From Elusimicrobiota bacterium (GTDB lineage Bacteria; Elusimicrobiota; Elusimicrobia; UBA1565; UBA9628), in NCBI GenBank assembly GCA_028871595.1, contig JAGWMT010000231.1:1-5385 (forward strand): a DNA stretch of 5,385 nucleotides, written 5' to 3'. Position numbers and translations under genes: made by a program. The notes beneath the pieces are model-generated. The model did not search any database. It was not told where the DNA came from and saw nothing but the letters and a program-made list of their open reading frames with translations. Shown in pieces: positions 5,273 through 5,385 of this stretch. Within the stretch, counting starts at the first letter, position 1. Each line of letters starts with the position of its first letter.

Positions 5273-5385
5273 ATGTCTCAAGTGCCCGAGATCAAGGCCG
5301 AGGTCAACAAGGAGTCGGAGAAGGACAAGAAGAAAGCCGGTCTCCTGGCGCGCCTTTTCGGCGGCGGCTCCTCCGGCGGGGGGCT
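5273..5385 (+). CDS. Unrecognised protein, Lys/Glu-rich start then Gly/Ser-rich, 3' partial
   Basis: Only 37 complete codons are visible and the frame runs off the window. Residues 1-21 are highly charged (EVNKESEKDKKK), followed by a short hydrophobic GLLARLF and a Gly/Ser run. The start is fixed by AGGAGG four bases before the ATG. It begins 22 bases after the stop of the Gly/Ala/Ser-rich gene with no promoter or terminator between, so it is probably in the same operon. The similar low-complexity style suggests a related class of protein, but no family can be named from this fragment. Confidence 0.7.
   Translation, partial: MSQVPEIKAEVNKESEKDKKKAGLLARLFGGGSSGGG

Overview
This is a GC-rich bacterial window with five genes on the plus strand and one on the minus strand, and almost no spare sequence. 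No tRNA, rRNA, CRISPR array, transposase or integrase was seen. A TadE-like pilus protein, a Hanks-type kinase, an FtsH-family protease and strong Shine-Dalgarno sites before two genes fit a diderm, environmental, GC-rich lineage. Elusimicrobiota or a delta-proteobacterial-type group are possible, but no gene here is a taxonomic marker, so this is a low-confidence guess.

Layout: (1) 1-507 (+), the 3' part of a TadE-like pseudopilin gene whose start lies just outside the window. (2) 579-2297 (+), a divergent FtsH-type AAA+ zinc metalloprotease with all ATPase and protease residues but almost no periplasmic domain. (3) 2299-2949 (-), an unrecognised two-helix membrane protein with a zinc ribbon and a second Cys/His cluster, convergent with the protease gene and one base from it. 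(4) 3033-4064 (+), a membrane-anchored Ser/Thr kinase with the anchor at its N-terminus and no sensor domain. (5) 4150-5250 (+), an unrecognised Gly/Ala/Ser-rich single-anchor protein with a Met-rich glycine-zipper-like segment and poly-Gln tracts near its C-terminus. (6) 5273 to the edge (+), the start of another Lys-rich then Gly/Ser-rich protein, 22 bases downstream of gene 5 with a strong Shine-Dalgarno site and so probably in its operon.

Most of the gene products look like envelope components: a pilus part, a membrane protease, a membrane zinc-binding protein, a membrane kinase and an anchored low-complexity protein. The kinase gene and gene 5 share one promoter layout: paired TAAA-type repeats about 10-11 bases apart, then TTGACA, a -10 box 17-18 bases later, and an ATG only 12-13 bases past the -10 box with no Shine-Dalgarno site. 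This predicts near-leaderless mRNAs and possible co-regulation. The gene 5 promoter also has eight G residues between its -35 and -10 boxes, a layout that can vary promoter strength by slippage. A functional link between the kinase and gene 5 is inference from position and promoter similarity only.
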